From: Caenimonas koreensis DSM 17982
Lineage (GTDB): Bacteria > Pseudomonadota > Gammaproteobacteria > Burkholderiales > Burkholderiaceae_C
Reading direction: 5' to 3'
Length of the DNA: 47,883 nucleotides
Assembly (NCBI RefSeq): GCF_009646335.1
Contig: NZ_WJBU01000027.1
Coordinates: 1 to 47,883, forward strand
Shown here in pieces: positions 7,348 to 16,386 of the stretch; position 1 is the first letter of the stretch; each line of letters begins with the position of its first letter. The position numbers and the translations under genes were made by a program. The notes under the pieces were generated by a model. It had not been told where the DNA came from. It saw only the letters and a list, made by a program, of their open reading frames with translations, and made no database searches.

Positions 7348-8553
7348 ATGCAGAACCCTGGCCACTTGCCTCCGGCATTGCCGCCCACCCACTATCTGGA
7401 CAACCGGATCTTCACCGATCCATCCATCTTCCGGGAGGAACAGGAACGTCTGTTCTCCAAGGTGTGGCAGTTTGTCTGCCATGAGAGCGAGCTGCCGAAC
7501 AGCGGTGACTTCCGCACCACGCAGGTCGCGGGAAAGCCACTCATCGTGGTCCGCGACGAAAGCGGCAGCATCCGAGCCTTCTTCAACGTCTGCCGGCATC
7601 GTGCCGCGGAAGTGGTGCGTTCCGAGTCCGGCAACGCGCGCTCGTTCACTTGCTTCTACCACCACTGGAACTACGGGTTGGACGGAAGCCTGCGAGCGGT
7701 CTCCAAGCCGGAAGGATACGAGCGCGCATGTCTAGACAAGGCTGCGCTCGGCCTCGTTCCGGTGAGGACCGAGTCCGTGCTCGGGCTGGTCTTCACCTGT
7801 CTGGATCCGCAAGCGCCTGCGTTGAGGGAGTACCTCGGAGAAATCCTCCGCCCATTGCAGGACCCACTCGGGTCGGTGCCGATGCAAGTCATCCACTTCC
7901 ACAAGGCAGTGGTCAAGACGAACTGGAAGCTCTGGCAGGACAACAACAGCGAACGCTATCACAGCATGCTGCACGCGATCAACCGGGCGACGCAACCCTG
8001 GGTGTTGGGCAAGACCAGCCCGATGAAGCTGCGCCTGTTTCCCAATGGCCATAGTGGCTACTGGTCCGAGGGCGAGGCCGCCGTCGCGTACGAGCGCGGC
8101 GGCTACACCAATGTGACCGGGGGCACGTTGCCGGGCATGCGCGACAATGAAATGCGGGTGGTCAACTTGTTTCCTGATCTGATGGTGAATATTCGCTCGA
8201 ACGTGGTGCGGATCGACCGCATGATTCCGATCGACGAGCAGCACACGATGGTCGAATGGCGGGGGCTTGGTGTCGCCGGCGACGATGCCGAGACGCGGGA
8301 GCTAAGGCTGCGCCATCACAACATGTTCTGGGGCCCGGCGGGGCGCAACCTGCCGGAGGACCTGATTGCGGTGGAATCGCAGTACCGTGCCATGCGTGCC
8401 GACGCAGTCCGCTACAGCATTCTCGCGCGAGAGGAAGACCTCAATCCGACGGACGACGCGAACCTGCGAGCCTATTATCAAGAGTGGAACCGGCTGATGG
8501 GGCGAAGCGCGTCAGCACCGTTCGAGGCGCACGCACAAGAGGTGACGCTGTGA
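7348..8553 (+). CDS. Rieske ring-hydroxylating dioxygenase, large (alpha) subunit
   Basis: A 401-residue catalytic subunit. Rieske cluster ligands are Cys82-x-His84 (NVCRHRA) and Cys102-x2-His105 (CFYHHW). The mononuclear iron site is read as DNNSERYHSMLH: Glu202, His205, His209. In naphthalene, benzoate and phthalate oxygenases the bridging acid is Asp and the two His are separated by four residues. Here the acid is Glu and only three residues separate them. Glu is known in CntA-type enzymes. It partners with the beta subunit that overlaps its stop by 4 bp, forming an alpha-beta oligomer. No dedicated ferredoxin or reductase follows; the one at 3762 may serve. Substrate unknown. Confidence 0.88.
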   Translation: MQNPGHLPPALPPTHYLDNRIFTDPSIFREEQERLFSKVWQFVCHESELPNSGDFRTTQVAGKPLIVVRDESGSIRAFFNVCRHRAAEVVRSESGNARSFTCFYHHWNYGLDGSLRAVSKPEGYERACLDKAALGLVPVRTESVLGLVFTCLDPQAPALREYLGEILRPLQDPLGSVPMQVIHFHKAVVKTNWKLWQDNNSERYHSMLHAINRATQPWVLGKTSPMKLRLFPNGHSGYWSEGEAAVAYERGGYTNVTGGTLPGMRDNEMRVVNLFPDLMVNIRSNVVRIDRMIPIDEQHTMVEWRGLGVAGDDAETRELRLRHHNMFWGPAGRNLPEDLIAVESQYRAMRADAVRYSILAREEDLNPTDDANLRAYYQEWNRLMGRSASAPFEAHAQEVTL

Positions 8554-9017
8554 GCTACGAGAATCTTCTGGACGCGTTCGAGGTGCAGCAGTTCATCCAG
8601 CGCACGGCCGCGCTGTTGAACGCCGAGAAGCTTTCCGAATGGCTGGAGCAGTTCCATTCGGATGGCTTGTACGAGATCACCGCGTACAGCACTGAGCTTG
8701 GCAAGGAGCTGGCATGGTGGAAGCAGGAATTGCCGCTGCTGCAAAAAACCATCTCGGAGGTGCCGAGACACGTGCGTGATCCGGCCAAGCGTCTGCACGT
8801 GCTGGGACCGCCGCTGGTGAGCGTGACGGGTGACGCGGCGCGAGGGCAAACGGCCTTCTCGGTATTTCGCACCCTGCCAACAGGGGAGACCAGCCTCTTC
8901 GTGGTGGGCCGCTACCTTGACGAGCTGGTGCGGGTCGGGAGCGGCTGGCGCTTCAGCGTCCATCGGGTGCAACTGGAGACACGCGTCCTCGATGCATTTA
9001 CGCATCTGCCGCTGTAG
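8550..9017 (+). CDS. Ring-hydroxylating dioxygenase, small (beta) subunit
   Basis: A 155-residue protein of the SnoaL-like/NTF2-fold small subunit family of aromatic dioxygenases. It starts SYENLLDAFEVQQFIQRTA, has the central YEITAYSTELG strand region, and ends with GWRFSVHRVQLETRVLDAF, which resembles the conserved C-terminal strand of BenB/AntB-type subunits. GTG 8550 is chosen because GTGA overlaps the alpha-subunit stop, a standard translational-coupling arrangement; the longer upstream frame is antisense-type filler. The subunit is structural, stabilising the alpha3-beta3 assembly. This is the last gene of the IclR-Bug-dioxygenase unit. Confidence 0.82.
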   Translation: MSYENLLDAFEVQQFIQRTAALLNAEKLSEWLEQFHSDGLYEITAYSTELGKELAWWKQELPLLQKTISEVPRHVRDPAKRLHVLGPPLVSVTGDAARGQTAFSVFRTLPTGETSLFVVGRYLDELVRVGSGWRFSVHRVQLETRVLDAFTHLPL

Positions 9018-9369
9018 ATGTCGCAGCCAAGCGGTTGCTCACAACGCGAATGCTCCTGATGGGCGGCTTGCAATGTCGCGGAGTGTTGGCCAAACGGCGA
9101 GTTCGTACGTGACGAATGCCCAGGTATCGTCGCAGAGCGAAGCTTGAGCCAGGCTGCCGACTGAACATTGAGCGAGGGCTAGATGCCTTCCGCGAGCGTT
9201 CGGCACGCGATAAGCCTCGAGATCGAATGCTTTCCAATGGTGAACACCTTTGAACGCTGGACATGCAACGAATGCACACCCCGCTGGTTCGGCAAGCCAT
9301 TCAGGTGCTGAGGACACTCCAGATCATTTCCGGTCGCCCAGGGTTGCACTTTCCTGGCGAGAGGGGCGC
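9018..9369. other. Intergenic region without recognised gene
   Basis: About 350 bp between the dioxygenase small subunit and the TauE/SafE gene. Open frames exist on both strands, but none shows family motifs or a ribosome binding site. GC content is a little lower than in the flanking genes. I see nothing specific in it. Confidence 0.5.
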
Positions 9370-10125
9370 ATGAGCGGCGCCCAGGTCGCACTGTTCATCG
9401 CTTTCGTGGTGGTCGCGACCCTGGCGCAGGGGCTGACAGGCTTCGCGTTCGTGCTGGTACTGCTTGGGCTCGCCGGCCTGTTCCAGCTTGCGCCCGTGAC
9501 CGACCTGGCGAACGTGGCAACCACGCTGGCCGTGCTGGGCGCGGCGGCAATGCTGCGCACCTCGCTGAGACACGTCGACCGTACTGCCTATCGCGAGGCG
9601 GTGGCTGGATCCGCGCCGGGGGTTCTCGCCGGTGTGCTGTTGCTACAGTGGCTGAGCGCAAACGTCATGACCGTGTTGGGCGTGCTGCTCGGCGTGACCA
9701 TCTTCGCATGCGCGATCACCATGTTGCGGCCGGGAAACGTGCTGCCAGTACGGTCCAGCGGCATCTGGTTCGGCGGCTTCGGCCTGCTCTCGGGAGTGCT
9801 GGGCGGCCTGTTTTCGGCCGGCGGCCCCCCGCTTGTGTACCACTTCTACCGACAGCCCATGGCAATGGAAGCACTGCGGGCCACCTTGGTCGCCGCGCTG
9901 ACCACGATGAGCGTGATGCGGATTGTCGTCGTCCTGGCAACGGGACAGTTCAGCCTGCTTGCGCTGAAGATGATCCTGCTCGCCGCCCCTGCGGTGCTGG
10001 GGACGTCCTGGCTGCTGCGACGCTATCCCCCCCGCTGGCGACGCGAGACGGTGCTCAGGATCGTGTGCGTGTTGCTTCTCGCCACCGGCGTCAGCATCGC
10101 CGCCTCAGCCCTGCTGGGACGTTGA
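9370..10125 (+). CDS. TauE/SafE-family membrane exporter (anion permease)
   Basis: A 251-residue polytopic membrane protein with about eight hydrophobic segments. It has the two repeated family signatures: TLAQGLTGFAFVLVLLGL near the start and LLSGVLGGLFSAGGPPLVYH in the second half. TauE/SafE proteins export sulfite, sulfoacetate or other organic anions, and some import sulfonates. ATG 9370 follows GAGAGGGG closely. It lies between the dioxygenase block and the sulfite-oxidising SoeABC-like block. A role in moving sulfite or a sulfonated substrate is therefore attractive, but the direction of transport cannot be read from sequence. Confidence 0.85.
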   Translation: MSGAQVALFIAFVVVATLAQGLTGFAFVLVLLGLAGLFQLAPVTDLANVATTLAVLGAAAMLRTSLRHVDRTAYREAVAGSAPGVLAGVLLLQWLSANVMTVLGVLLGVTIFACAITMLRPGNVLPVRSSGIWFGGFGLLSGVLGGLFSAGGPPLVYHFYRQPMAMEALRATLVAALTTMSVMRIVVVLATGQFSLLALKMILLAAPAVLGTSWLLRRYPPRWRRETVLRIVCVLLLATGVSIAASALLGR

Positions 10126-10341
10126 GTCCGCACGCATGAGGAACCTGTGCAGGCGCGACTGCGCGGCATCGATGAGGCGGCACACTACCGCCGCGTGTCA
10201 CGCGGGTCGATGATTGTCCTCCACGCTGAAGGCTTCTGCAGTGAGGAACGAGGAGGTGAGCTCGCTCAGTTCCGCCTCCAGCTCGCGTTCGCGTTGCTTG
10301 GGATCGGCCGCCGCACTGATTCGCGCTTGTACGCGTCCCCT

Positions 10342-10752
10342 TCACCGCGCAGCGAGCCCCACTCCGCCGGCGGCCACCCAAGTTTTAGCCCGATTCCGCC
10401 TGCTGAGAACATAGTGCGCAAAAGGCGTCGCAGCGGCGAGCCAAGCACCGGCCGCGGCGGCATCGCAGTCCAGCGCCTGGGCGACCTCGTAAGCCTCCAG
10501 GCGCGCCGGTTGCCGCAGGCGCGTGTCGCGACTGGCGCCGGCCTGGAGCGCGCACAGCGCGAAGTCCGCGCCGGCAGGCAAGTGCAGCAGTTCCGCACGC
10601 GTCTCCAGCGGCAGCGCTTGCCACTCGAGCAGCGACAGCCGCAGCCGGCAGCCGTCCAGTTTGTGGCGCACAGCGAGCGGCAGCCACAGCAGGCAGCGAG
10701 CTTCGTCGGGTTCGAAGGAGAGGCAGGCGGTGGGCCCCACGTCGGGTCGCAT
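10342..10752 (-). CDS. Nitrate-reductase-associated-like protein (Nitr_red_assoc)
   Basis: A 136-residue cytosolic protein. ATG 10752 (MRPDVGPTACLSFEPDEAR) is chosen over the upstream ATG because family members start close to the FEP/FE block. The body shows LPLAVRHKLDGCRLRLSLLE, WQALP, ELLHLPAG, then a second related half with ALDCDAAAAGAWLAAATPFA. This two-repeat layout resembles the small proteins found beside assimilatory nitrate reductase genes, whose biochemistry is unsettled. Here the neighbours are a TauE/SafE exporter and, beyond a LysR gene, a molybdopterin enzyme of the sulfite/polysulfide type. This hints at a more general link to molybdoenzymes. A frameshifted relative lies at 4860-5313. 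Confidence 0.65.
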   Translation of the reverse strand: MRPDVGPTACLSFEPDEARCLLWLPLAVRHKLDGCRLRLSLLEWQALPLETRAELLHLPAGADFALCALQAGASRDTRLRQPARLEAYEVAQALDCDAAAAGAWLAAATPFAHYVLSRRNRAKTWVAAGGVGLAAR

Positions 10753-10837
10753 ACGGCCAGCATAGCGCCCGCCTGGAGTTCGAGAACGCAATATTCAGGT
10801 CGCATTGACCTGAATAATCGATCGTCCTCGGGCCGTG

Positions 10838-11734
10838 TCAGTCCGTCGTGCAGTGGCGCAGGAACCCTTCGGCTGCGGCGCCCAGCTTCTTCGCCCGGTG
10901 CAGCACGATGGAGAGCGTGCGCTGCATCGGCGGCAGGGTTGTGGCAAGCTCCACCAGCCACCCCTCGGCGATCGCCTCCTTCACCGCCAGCCGCGACAGG
11001 CACCCCAGGCCCAGTCCTGCGGCCACGACGCGCTTGACCGCCTCGTTGCTCCCCAGCTCGAGCTCCACCTCCATCTGTGTCAGATGCGGGATCAGCCAGC
11101 GGTCCGAGGCTTCCCGAGTGCCAGAGCCGGGTTCGCGCAGGACCCAGGTGGCATGGTTCAGCTGGCGTGCGCCGGCGCGGCGTTCCGCCAACGGGTGGCC
11201 GGCGGCGGCGACCACGACGATCTCATCGCTGCGCCACTTGCTGACCGAGAGCTCCGGGTGGCTGTGGGTCCCCTCGATGAAACCGATGTCGGAGCGGAAC
11301 GAGGCGACCCGCTCGAACACGTCATGCGTGTTGGCGATATCCAGCAGCACGTGGCTGCGCGGGTTCGCCTGCTTCCACCTGGCGATCAGCACCGGGAGCA
11401 GGTACTCGCCGATCGTGTAGCTGGCGGCCAGCCGCAGCGACGCCGCATGGGCCGCGGTGAACAGGGCTTCCGTCTCCACCGCCTGCTCCAGGATTCCGGC
11501 CGCGCGCGGCAGCAGGGCCCGCCCATTCTCGTTGATGACCAGCTTCTTGCCCACCCGGTCGAAGAGCTGCGCACCAAGCACGGCCTCCAGCTCGCCGAGC
11601 GCGTTACTCGCGGCCGACTGCGAGCGCGAGATCTCGTCGGCCGCGGCCCGCGTCGTGCCGCCGCGCGCCACCGCCGCGAACACCTCCAGCTGGCGCAGCG
11701 TGAGCTTCAGTCTCTGATCGATTTTCTGATTCAC
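10838..11734 (-). CDS. LysR-family transcriptional regulator
   Basis: A 298-residue regulator. The N-terminal helix-turn-helix is LTLRQLEVFAAVARGGTTRA followed by SRSQSAASNALGELEAVLGAQLFDR. The effector-binding domain follows, with LRLAASYTIGEYLLPVL and a C-terminal VAAGLGLGCLSRLAV typical of the CysB/CbbR-like group. It is transcribed away from soeA with only 52 bp between the two starts, the classical arrangement for a LysR regulator of the divergent operon. It probably activates soeABC-sulP in response to a sulfur compound. A half-site pair TTATGC/GCATAA lies in the gap. Confidence 0.9.
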   Translation of the reverse strand: MNQKIDQRLKLTLRQLEVFAAVARGGTTRAAADEISRSQSAASNALGELEAVLGAQLFDRVGKKLVINENGRALLPRAAGILEQAVETEALFTAAHAASLRLAASYTIGEYLLPVLIARWKQANPRSHVLLDIANTHDVFERVASFRSDIGFIEGTHSHPELSVSKWRSDEIVVVAAAGHPLAERRAGARQLNHATWVLREPGSGTREASDRWLIPHLTQMEVELELGSNEAVKRVVAAGLGLGCLSRLAVKEAIAEGWLVELATTLPPMQRTLSIVLHRAKKLGAAAEGFLRHCTTD

Positions 11735-11789
11735 TGCGACCGGAATTATGCGGCACGCGAATCTGTGCGCTGTCTAGCATAAGCTTATG
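11735..11789. promoter_or_regulatory. Divergent LysR/soeA control region with palindrome over the soeA start
   Basis: This gap must hold both promoters. TTATGC and GCATAA form inverted half-sites about 27 bp apart, compatible with a LysR site. The right half-site is part of a perfect 12-bp palindrome CATAAGCTTATG (11778-11789) whose last three bases are the soeA ATG. No Shine-Dalgarno sequence precedes this ATG. Confidence 0.45.
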
Positions 11790-14696
11790 TTCAAGTTCCT
11801 CTCCAGCGAGCCGGTGCACGATGCAACCGCGAGCAGCACCGCGGACACCGAGGTCAAGACGACTACGTGCTACATGTGTGCCTGCCGCTGCGGCATACGC
11901 GTGCACCTGCGCGACGGGCAGGTCCGGTACATCGACGGCAATCCCGACCACCCGATCAACAAGGGCGTGATCTGCGCCAAGGGCAGCGCGGGAATCATGA
12001 AGCAGGTATCGCCTGCGCGCCTGACGCAGCCGCTTCTGCGCAGGCCAGGCAGCGAGCGGGGCGAGGGTGAGTTCGAGCCGATCTCCTGGGAGCGCGCCTA
12101 CGAGCTGCTCACCGAGCGCCTGGGCCGTATCCGCGCCACCGATCCGAAGAAGTTCGCCCTGTTCACCGGGCGCGACCAGATGCAGGCCCTCACCGGCCTG
12201 TTCGCGCGCCAGTTCGGCACACCGAACTATGCGGCGCACGGCGGCTTCTGTTCGGTGAACATGGCTGCCGGCATGATCTATTCGGTCGGCGGCAGCTTCT
12301 GGGAGTTCGGCGGCCCGGACCTGGATCGCGCCAAGCTGTTCGTGATGATAGGCACCGCGGAAGACCACCACAGCAACCCGATGAAGATCGCCTTGGGCGA
12401 CTTCAAGCGCAAGGGCGGCCGCTTCATCTCGATCAACCCCGTGCGCACCGGCTATTCGGCGATCGCCGACGAGTGGATTCCGATCCGCCCCGGCACCGAC
12501 GGCGCACTGTTCATGGCGCTGCTGCACGAACTGCTCGCGCAAGGCCTGGTCGACCGGTCCTTCCTGCAGCGGTTCACCAATGCGCCGCAACTGGTGGTGC
12601 TGGACGAGGGCGAGCGCGAAGGCCTGTTCGCCTTCGATCCCGCCGCCGGCCCGCCCGGCGACGGCCGCCACCCGCACAACAAGCTGGCATGGGACCTGGC
12701 CAGCGGCCGGGTGGTGCAGGCCTATCCGGAAGGCGTGCAGGAAGGGCGCCAATTGGCGCTGGAGGGACACTACAAGCTGGCGGACGGGACGCGTGTGGCG
12801 CCAGCCTTCCAGCTGTTGCGAGACCGCGTTGCCGACACCACGCCCGAGTGGGCAGAGGACATCACTGGCATTCCGGCCGAGCGCATCCGCCAGCTGGCGC
12901 GGGAAGTGGGGGAGACGGCGCTGCACCAGGCCTTCGAACTTCCCATTCCATGGACCGATGCGTGGGGGAAGCGGCACCCCACCACCCAAGGGCGGCCGGT
13001 GGCCTTCCACGCCATGCGCGGGCTGGCGGCGCATTCCAACGGTTTCCAGACGGTGCGCGCGCTGGCGGTGCTCATGAGCGTGCTGGGCACCATCGACGCC
13101 CCCGGCGGCTTCCGCCACAAGGCGCCGTACCCGCGCCACATCGTGCCGAACTACCGGGCCTTCAACGACCCGTCCATGATCAAGCCCAACACGCCGCTGA
13201 ACGCGGCGCCGTTGGGTTTTCCCGCCGGTCCCGACGAATTGGCGGTGCACGAGGACGGAACGCCGCTGCGCATCGATCACGCGTTCTCCTGGGAGCACCC
13301 GCTGTCGGCCCACGGGATGATGCACAACGTCATCACCAACGCGGTGCGCGGTGACCCCTACGAGATCGACACCCTGTTGATCTTCATGGCGAACATGGCG
13401 TGGAACTCCACCATGAACACCATGGAGGTGCGCAAGAAGCTCAACGCGCGCGGCGAGGACGGCAACTACAAGATTCCGTTCCTGGTGGTGTGCGATGCCT
13501 TCCAGAGCGAGATGGTCGCCTTCGCCGACCTGGTGCTGCCGGACACTACATATCTCGAGCGGCACGACGTCATGAGCATGCTGGACCGGCCGATCTCAGA
13601 GTACGACGGTCCGGTGGATTCCGTGCGAGTCCCCGTGGTGGAGCCCACCGGGAACTGCAAGCCGTTCCAGGAGGTGCTGATCGAGCTGGCCTCGCGCCTG
13701 AAGTTCCCCGCCTTCACCCAAGAGGACGGCACGCGCAAGTTCAAGGACTATCCCGATTTCGTCGTCAACTTCCAGGCCCAGCCGGGCGTGGGCTTTCTCA
13801 TGGGCTGGCGCGGCAAAGAGGGCACTGAGCACCTGCGCGGCGATCCCAACCCCCGGCAGTGGGAGATGTACGCCAGGAACAACTGCGTTTTCCAGTACCA
13901 CATGCCGGAAGACCAGCAGTACATGCGCAACTGGAACCAGCCTTACCTGGACTTCGCCAAGGACAAGGGCTGGCGGCAGCGCAACGACCCGGTGCAGCTG
14001 GCCATCTACTCGGACACGCTGCAGGCCTTCCGGCTGGCCGCGCAGGGCAAGAGCAAGGGCCGCCAGCCGCCGGAGCACCTGCGCGAGCGCATCGCCACCT
14101 ACTTCGATCCGCTGCCGTTCTGGTATGCGCCGCTGGAGACCGCCTGCATCGACGCCGACCGCTACCCCCTGGCGGCGATCACCCAGCGGCCGATGGCGAT
14201 GTACCACTCCTGGGATTCGCAGAACGCCTGGCTGCGCCAGATCCACAGCCACAACTACCTGTACGTGAACCCGCGCACCGCGCAGGAAGCTGGCATCGAG
14301 GACGGCGGCTGGGCCTGGGTGACCAGCGCCTGGGGCGAGCTGCGCTGCATGCTGCGCTACAGCGATGCGGTGGAGCCGGGCACGGTCTGGACTTGGAACG
14401 CGATCGGCAAGGGTTCCGGCGCCTGGCAGTTGGCGCCTGCCGCCGACGAGTCACGCAAGGGCTTCCTGCTCAATCACCTGATCACGGAGGAGCTGCCCTT
14501 TGCCGGCGGACACATCAGCAACTCCGACCCGGTTACCGGCCAAGCCGGCTGGTACGACGTGCGGGTGAACCTGCGCCCGGCGGCCCCCGAAGAACCAGCG
14601 GAAACCTTCCCCCAGATTGCAACCGTGCCGAGCGCCCCAGGCGTGCTCGGCGGCGCCCGCAAGGTGCTTGCCTACCTCGTTCCCAGGAAGCCATGA
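11787..14696 (+). CDS. soeA: Molybdopterin oxidoreductase catalytic subunit, SoeA-like (sulfite:quinone oxidoreductase)
   Basis: A 969-residue DMSO-reductase-family enzyme. The N-terminal [4Fe-4S] site is Cys28-x2-Cys31-x3-Cys35-x27-Cys63. Cys155 in HGGFCSVNMAAG is the expected Mo ligand. The C-terminal molydopterin-binding domain includes the NPRTAQEAGIEDGGWAWV region. There is no Tat signal, matching cytoplasm-facing SoeA rather than exported PsrA/PhsA. With the iron-sulfur and membrane subunits that follow in overlapping frames it forms a SoeABC-type complex, which oxidises sulfite to sulfate and feeds the quinone pool. Polysulfide or thiosulfate reduction are alternatives in this family. 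Sulfur-anion transporters on both sides favour sulfite. The start lacks a Shine-Dalgarno sequence. Confidence 0.82.
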   Translation: MFKFLSSEPVHDATASSTADTEVKTTTCYMCACRCGIRVHLRDGQVRYIDGNPDHPINKGVICAKGSAGIMKQVSPARLTQPLLRRPGSERGEGEFEPISWERAYELLTERLGRIRATDPKKFALFTGRDQMQALTGLFARQFGTPNYAAHGGFCSVNMAAGMIYSVGGSFWEFGGPDLDRAKLFVMIGTAEDHHSNPMKIALGDFKRKGGRFISINPVRTGYSAIADEWIPIRPGTDGALFMALLHELLAQGLVDRSFLQRFTNAPQLVVLDEGEREGLFAFDPAAGPPGDGRHPHNKLAWDLASGRVVQAYPEGVQEGRQLALEGHYKLADGTRVAPAFQLLRDRVADTTPEWAEDITGIPAERIRQLAREVGETALHQAFELPIPWTDAWGKRHPTTQGRPVAFHAMRGLAAHSNGFQTVRALAVLMSVLGTIDAPGGFRHKAPYPRHIVPNYRAFNDPSMIKPNTPLNAAPLGFPAGPDELAVHEDGTPLRIDHAFSWEHPLSAHGMMHNVITNAVRGDPYEIDTLLIFMANMAWNSTMNTMEVRKKLNARGEDGNYKIPFLVVCDAFQSEMVAFADLVLPDTTYLERHDVMSMLDRPISEYDGPVDSVRVPVVEPTGNCKPFQEVLIELASRLKFPAFTQEDGTRKFKDYPDFVVNFQAQPGVGFLMGWRGKEGTEHLRGDPNPRQWEMYARNNCVFQYHMPEDQQYMRNWNQPYLDFAKDKGWRQRNDPVQLAIYSDTLQAFRLAAQGKSKGRQPPEHLRERIATYFDPLPFWYAPLETACIDADRYPLAAITQRPMAMYHSWDSQNAWLRQIHSHNYLYVNPRTAQEAGIEDGGWAWVTSAWGELRCMLRYSDAVEPGTVWTWNAIGKGSGAWQLAPAADESRKGFLLNHLITEELPFAGGHISNSDPVTGQAGWYDVRVNLRPAAPEEPAETFPQIATVPSAPGVLGGARKVLAYLVPRKP

Positions 14697-15457
14697 ACCC
14701 AGTCCAGCCAGCCCCCGAAACACTGGCCAAGCAGCTCGCTCTGGTCATCGACCTGAATGTCTGCGTCGGCTGCCATGCCTGCGTCACCTCGTGCAAGGAG
14801 TGGAACACCTCGGGCGCGGCCGGCCCGCTGACAGACCTGAATGCTTACGGCGAGCGGCCCACCGGCACCTTCTTCAACCGGGTCCAGACCTTCGAGGCCG
14901 ATAGCTACCCGGACACGCAGACCATCCACTTCCCCAAGAGCTGCCTGCACTGCGAGGACCCACCCTGCGTGCCTGTCTGCCCTACCGGTGCCAGCTACAA
15001 GCGCAAGAGCGACGGCATCGTGCTGGTGGACTACGACAAGTGCATCGGCTGCAAATATTGCAGCTGGGCCTGCCCCTACGGCGCCCGTGAGTTCGACGAG
15101 GAACGCAAGGTGATGACCAAGTGCACCCTGTGCGTGGACCGCATCTACGACGAGCTGCTGCCGCCGCAGGACCGCAAGCCGGCCTGCGTGAAGGCCTGTC
15201 CGACTGGCGCCCGCCTGTTCGGCGACGTCAAGGATCCGGACTCCGAGGTATCGCAGGCGATCCGCGAGCGTGGCGGCTACCAGCTGATGCCTGAGTGGGA
15301 GACCCAGCCGGCCAACCACTACCTTCCGCGCCAGGTCACCCGGAGCACGGCGCCGCAGGCGCAGCCGAAGTTCCGGCTGGGCGATTTCCTGAAGGGCGAA
15401 CCGGCGTCCGGCAAGCACAAGCCAGGCAGCGGTGCGTTGGAAAAAGACGCCCGATGA
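14693..15457 (+). CDS. soeB: Iron-sulfur electron-transfer subunit, SoeB-like
   Basis: A 254-residue ferredoxin-type subunit with four [4Fe-4S] cysteine groups. These are CVGCHACVTSCKEWN, CLHCEDPPCVPVCPTGA, CIGCKYCSWACPYGA with CTLC, and CVKACPTGAR. This is the DmsB/PsrB/SoeB arrangement, which carries electrons between the molybdenum subunit and the membrane anchor. ATG 14693 overlaps the soeA stop (ATGA), so translation is coupled. No Tat signal is present, so the complex is predicted to face the cytoplasm. A C-terminal extension of about 50 residues (after GGYQLMPEW) is Pro/Lys rich and may contact SoeA or the anchor. Confidence 0.9.
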   Translation: MNPVQPAPETLAKQLALVIDLNVCVGCHACVTSCKEWNTSGAAGPLTDLNAYGERPTGTFFNRVQTFEADSYPDTQTIHFPKSCLHCEDPPCVPVCPTGASYKRKSDGIVLVDYDKCIGCKYCSWACPYGAREFDEERKVMTKCTLCVDRIYDELLPPQDRKPACVKACPTGARLFGDVKDPDSEVSQAIRERGGYQLMPEWETQPANHYLPRQVTRSTAPQAQPKFRLGDFLKGEPASGKHKPGSGALEKDAR

Positions 15458-16386
15458 AGCCAGCCCTCTCGATCATCCTTTTCACCACGATCGCCGGCGC
15501 CGCCCAGGGGATGGTGGTGGCACTGGCGTTGGCCACTCTGGCCGGAATGGCGCCCGCCACGGCGCTCGCCCCCCTGCTTTGGGCGGCCACCGGCATGTTG
15601 CTGGTGGCCCTGGTCGCCTCCTTCTTCCATCTGGGGCATCCGCTGCGCGCCTGGCGTACGGTGCTGATGTGGCGCACCTCCTGGATGTCGCGCGAGGTGA
15701 TCGTGCTGCCGGCGTTCATCGCGCTGGTAGGCGGCTGGGCGCTGCTGGCCACACTGGCGCAGCGCGACGCGGTGGCGCCGCACTGGCTCGCCGGAATGGC
15801 GATCGTCGGCGCCGTGCTCCTGTGGTACTGCACCGCGATGATCTATGCCTGCATCCGCTTCATCCAGGAATGGGCGCATCCGCTCACGGTGGTGAACTAC
15901 ACGACGCTCGGCCTGGCCTCCGGCTTTGTCACGGCCGGCGCGCTGGCGGTAATGGCGGGGGAACCCGGGTTCGCCTCCGACATCGCCCCCTGGGCGCTGG
16001 CGGCCACGGCGCTGGCGTGGTTCACCCGCACGCTGTCGCTGCGCCGCAATGCGCGGCTGAAGCCGAAGTCCACCACCCAGACGGCGACCGGCATCCAGGC
16101 GGCGCGGGTGGTGCAGAAGTCCATGGGCATGACCGGCGGCTCCTTCAATACGCGAGAGTTCTTCCATGGGGCTTCGGCACACGCAATGCGCATGGCGCGG
16201 ACAGGCTTTCAGGTGCTGGCCTTCGCACTGCCGATCCTGCTGCTTGCCTGGGCGCTGCTGAGCGGCTCGGCGCTGGCGTGGCTGCTGGCGCTGGGATCTC
16301 AGGCAGCAGGCCTGCTGGCGGAGCGCTGGTTCTTCTTTGCACAGGCACGGCACCCGCAGAACATCTACTACCAGGCAGTGTCGTGA
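15454..16386 (+). CDS. soeC: DmsC-like membrane anchor subunit, SoeC-like
   Basis: A 310-residue membrane protein of the DmsC family with about eight transmembrane helices. It begins PALSIILFTTIAGAAQGMVV and contains ASFFHLGHPLRAWR, the conserved His-bearing loop of DmsC anchors. It docks the SoeAB pair and exchanges electrons with quinone. ATG 15454 overlaps the soeB stop (ATGA) and its own TGA overlaps the sulP GTG. Its 3' third (from about 16015) occurs twice more downstream as broken copies at 17948-18372 and 19332-19685. Those copies must stem from other soeC genes, because they differ from this one at many positions. Confidence 0.87.
   Translation: MKPALSIILFTTIAGAAQGMVVALALATLAGMAPATALAPLLWAATGMLLVALVASFFHLGHPLRAWRTVLMWRTSWMSREVIVLPAFIALVGGWALLATLAQRDAVAPHWLAGMAIVGAVLLWYCTAMIYACIRFIQEWAHPLTVVNYTTLGLASGFVTAGALAVMAGEPGFASDIAPWALAATALAWFTRTLSLRRNARLKPKSTTQTATGIQAARVVQKSMGMTGGSFNTREFFHGASAHAMRMARTGFQVLAFALPILLLAWALLSGSALAWLLALGSQAAGLLAERWFFFAQARHPQNIYYQAVS

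Noticed and set aside
9039..9317. Minus-strand frame of 92 codons between the dioxygenase and TauE genes
   Set aside because: Composition is not obviously wrong, but there is no start signal, no family similarity and no conserved context; kept as intergenic.
11604..13565. Minus-strand frame of 653 codons opposite soeA
   Set aside because: Antisense to the molybdoenzyme gene, with His/Arg/Gln-rich low-information sequence and overlapping the LysR start; a shadow.
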